Below, piece by piece: positions 62,017-64,000 of a DNA stretch of 64,000 nt (within the stretch, counting starts at the first letter, position 1; each line of letters starts with the position of its first letter). Origin of the DNA: Turritopsis dohrnii. Taxonomy: Eukaryota; Cnidaria; Hydrozoa; Anthoathecata; Oceaniidae. The stretch is taken from positions 496,001 to 560,000 of the forward strand of contig BQMF02000117.1 of assembly GCA_027922465.2 (NCBI GenBank), written 5' to 3'. Under the pieces are notes generated by a model. That model did no database searches. It was not told the origin of the DNA and saw only the letters and a list, made by a program, of their open reading frames with translations. A program made the position numbers and the translations under genes.

Positions 62017-63810
62017 CCTAAAACATTCGAAAAACTCTCCAATGTTTAGGTTTTGCACTCAGCACGGTGTTTTTTTTTTGCATTTAGTTTGATGTAATTT
62101 CACTTAAATGCAACAAACTGTCACCAAACCTCAAAATTTGGTTTGATGAGCCAATTTAGTTTGATGAAAAGTTTGCTCGCCATCAAAATTCATCAAACTG
62201 AAATTTTTTTTCTTTTTTCATTTTTCCAAATAAAATGAGTGTAATGGTCAATTCAAATGTATCAAACTACTCATCAAACTCGCTAGATTGATGGAGTTTG
62301 ATGAGTAGTTTGACACATTTGCACACGCCTTTAGATGTTTGATCACCGGGAACCATTGCATTGCTGCATTTCCAGTCGAATACGACGTTTTTTGAAGATA
62401 TATCTCGAGAACCAATAATAAAGACCACTAACATTTTTAAGGGTCCGCCGCAACATTTGCGAACGGATAAGATACTTTTTGGCCTTCGCCTATTTCGATG
62501 CTTACTGTTGTCGAGCTTGAAGAATATGTATTAAAGACTCCCGTTCCGGACGAACCAAAGTCCGGCCGGATGGCTGAGATATCCGGTCGGACATCCAAAT
62601 ACACGGCAACAAATGTATCACTAACATGCCATACATTTTACAGACAATATAGGAATTTTTTATACACTTTCTAGTCATCATTACGTGATTTGAATTTCTT
62701 TGGCCATTTTTTTGAGACGTTTTCGTTTTCGAAATTACAACCCGTGAAAAAATAAATAGATCCTAGTATTTTTAATTCACCAACTATATTTTTTAGAACA
62801 AATCACATGGTCTCGCGTTTCTTCCCACGAATAGCCTTTCTACATTTTTAAGTGCCTTGTTGAAAGATTATTTAGCTTTTTCTCTTGGTGTGACCAGGGC
62901 ATTACAACACAATCATAATGGCGGTTTCATAATCATTAGCGGTTGTATATTTCAATCAAGATAATCCACGTAATTTCTCGTTTGTTTATCGGATGAATGA
63001 TGTTGTGAAGAAGGAAATCGGAAAGAGATATAATCATTTGTAAAATTTACAAATATACATTTGTCATTTACATTCATTTTTCATTCACAATGACAACTTG
63101 AATTAGCCAGTTTTTTCGCGACTTTTCGGAAAAGAAGAAAGCCGGCCAACAGGTATAGAAAATTTTAATTTCGTTATCACACAGTCTATATCATTTGGGA
63201 CAAAATTGATATTTAGTAAGCAATATAACGGCAAAGATGTTCATCATGTCCTTCGTAATAATTCAGTCTTAAATATGCTGAACTCTGTCGTGTAAATTTT
63301 TCTTAGATTTATTTTCCAGTATACTTTACCTCTTTCCCACTGTGGTACACCCAAGAAAATGCAACAAAGTTGGCAGGTTAGTTAAAACTAAATTTTACTT
63401 TTATCAGAATGTTGTTCAATTTCGAGGGAAAGAAAAACAACGAACAAAAACAAAATCGGAAAAACAGAAAAAAAAATAATGATTTGAAACTGCTTTTGTT
63501 GAAATTCAGAATTCCTAGAATTGAAATTAATTCTCCACTCATGATATGTATATATTTGATTCACATTTTTTACATCAGCAAAAGATAATAATAAACGTAC
63601 GTCATTGAAAGTCATTGAAATTTTTTTTTTTTGCATATATAACCATGTATGAATATGGAAATATAAATAATTCACTAGGTTTATCGGCAAAAAAAGAAGC
63701 TTTGAAACTTTGAAACATTAAGAAACTCAAAGTCTATAGTTCAATTTTCTGGGATAATTTCATCATTATCCATGTATTTGTCCTTTTAAAGGTTTCTTTC
63801 GGAATGCTAT
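62017..63810. other. Non-coding stretch after the LINE
   Basis: It holds repeated ATCAAACT / AGTTTGAT words (62080-62320), ending in a perfect 20-bp inverted repeat (62262-62281 with 62294-62313, 12-base loop). AT-rich DNA without a recognised gene follows. Confidence 0.5.
62262..62313. repeat. Perfect inverted repeat, 20-bp arms
   Basis: TCAAACTACTCATCAAACTC and its exact complement are separated by 12 bases. It lies in a region of similar shorter words, so it is probably the core or end of a small palindromic MITE. Confidence 0.8.
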
Positions 63811-64000
63811 CAGTGGCGTAACTCGGGGGGTGCGTTGGGTGCGATCGCACCGCCCTCGGATTTATCTTGCCCTTCTTTTACTACCAAGCAATTTTTCATG
63901 CGACATTCTTACAAAATTTCTAAAAACCATTAATTTTTTGTCAGCAAAACTGCATAAAATAGCTTTGTTTGAATTTGTTGCTATGGTATAAAGTGTGCCA
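63811..64000 (+). mobile_element. Probable left end of a hAT-like element, cut by the window edge
   Basis: CAGTGGCGTAACTCGGGGGG at 63811 resembles the terminal inverted repeats of hAT-type elements and MITEs. The other end is outside the window, so this is a motif-level call only. Confidence 0.35.

Overview
The window looks like AT-rich eukaryotic nuclear DNA dominated by transposable elements. Spliceosomal introns, cut-and-paste transposons of animal type (Ginger, an IS3EU-like integrase element, an ISL2EU-like element, Tigger/Pogo), LINE fragments and many MITEs point to an animal. The element mix and an innexin carried by a virus-like element suggest a cnidarian, probably a hydrozoan. That placement is inference; no ribosomal or single-copy marker is present.

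Layout. 1-100: probable last codons of a host gene. 648-3777: a Ginger1 transposon with CCGG target duplications, TGT..ACA ends, and an integrase fused to F-box-like and Ulp1-type protease domains. 5000-7564: first two exons of a sacsin-like host gene, with a decayed integrase relic in the intron. 8226-11748 and 31097-34715: two oppositely oriented copies of a 3.5-kb element with TIRs. 12812-13275 and 39390-39877: two copies of one MITE. 13446-14531 plus 24962-25382 (minus strand): a host glycosyltransferase-like gene split by a 10.4-kb insertion at 14540-24961. The insertion has an 8-bp target duplication and carries an integrase and a ubiquitin-like/HECT protein. A smaller ISL2EU-like element (THAP-DDE transposase plus SWIM/YqaJ/PHD nuclease protein) is nested inside it. 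26640-27645: a decayed LINE. 28664-37187: nested elements, including a broken Tigger transposase next to a divergent HIRAN-like gene, the second 3.5-kb copy and three MITEs. 37783-41930: MITEs.

42040-59955 is an almost complete Maverick/Polinton virus-like element. It has long terminal inverted repeats (TIRs) and encodes protein-primed DNA polymerase B, a retroviral-type integrase, a packaging ATPase, a probable double jelly-roll major capsid protein and a probable penton-like minor capsid protein. It also encodes several small membrane proteins and virus-type accessory genes: ankyrin repeats, BRO-N, a TFIIS-like zinc ribbon and a SAP-like protein. The most unusual gene is an intact, intronless innexin (gap-junction protein) at 50421-51479. 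Most genes of the element start immediately after a TATAATAAA/ATAAATG motif. The TIRs drive the two outermost genes inward and contain AP-1/kappa-B-like and CRE-like motifs. I see no adenain-type protease.

59960-62016 is a 5'-truncated LINE, and the remainder is non-coding with a palindrome and the probable edge of a hAT-type element at 63811.
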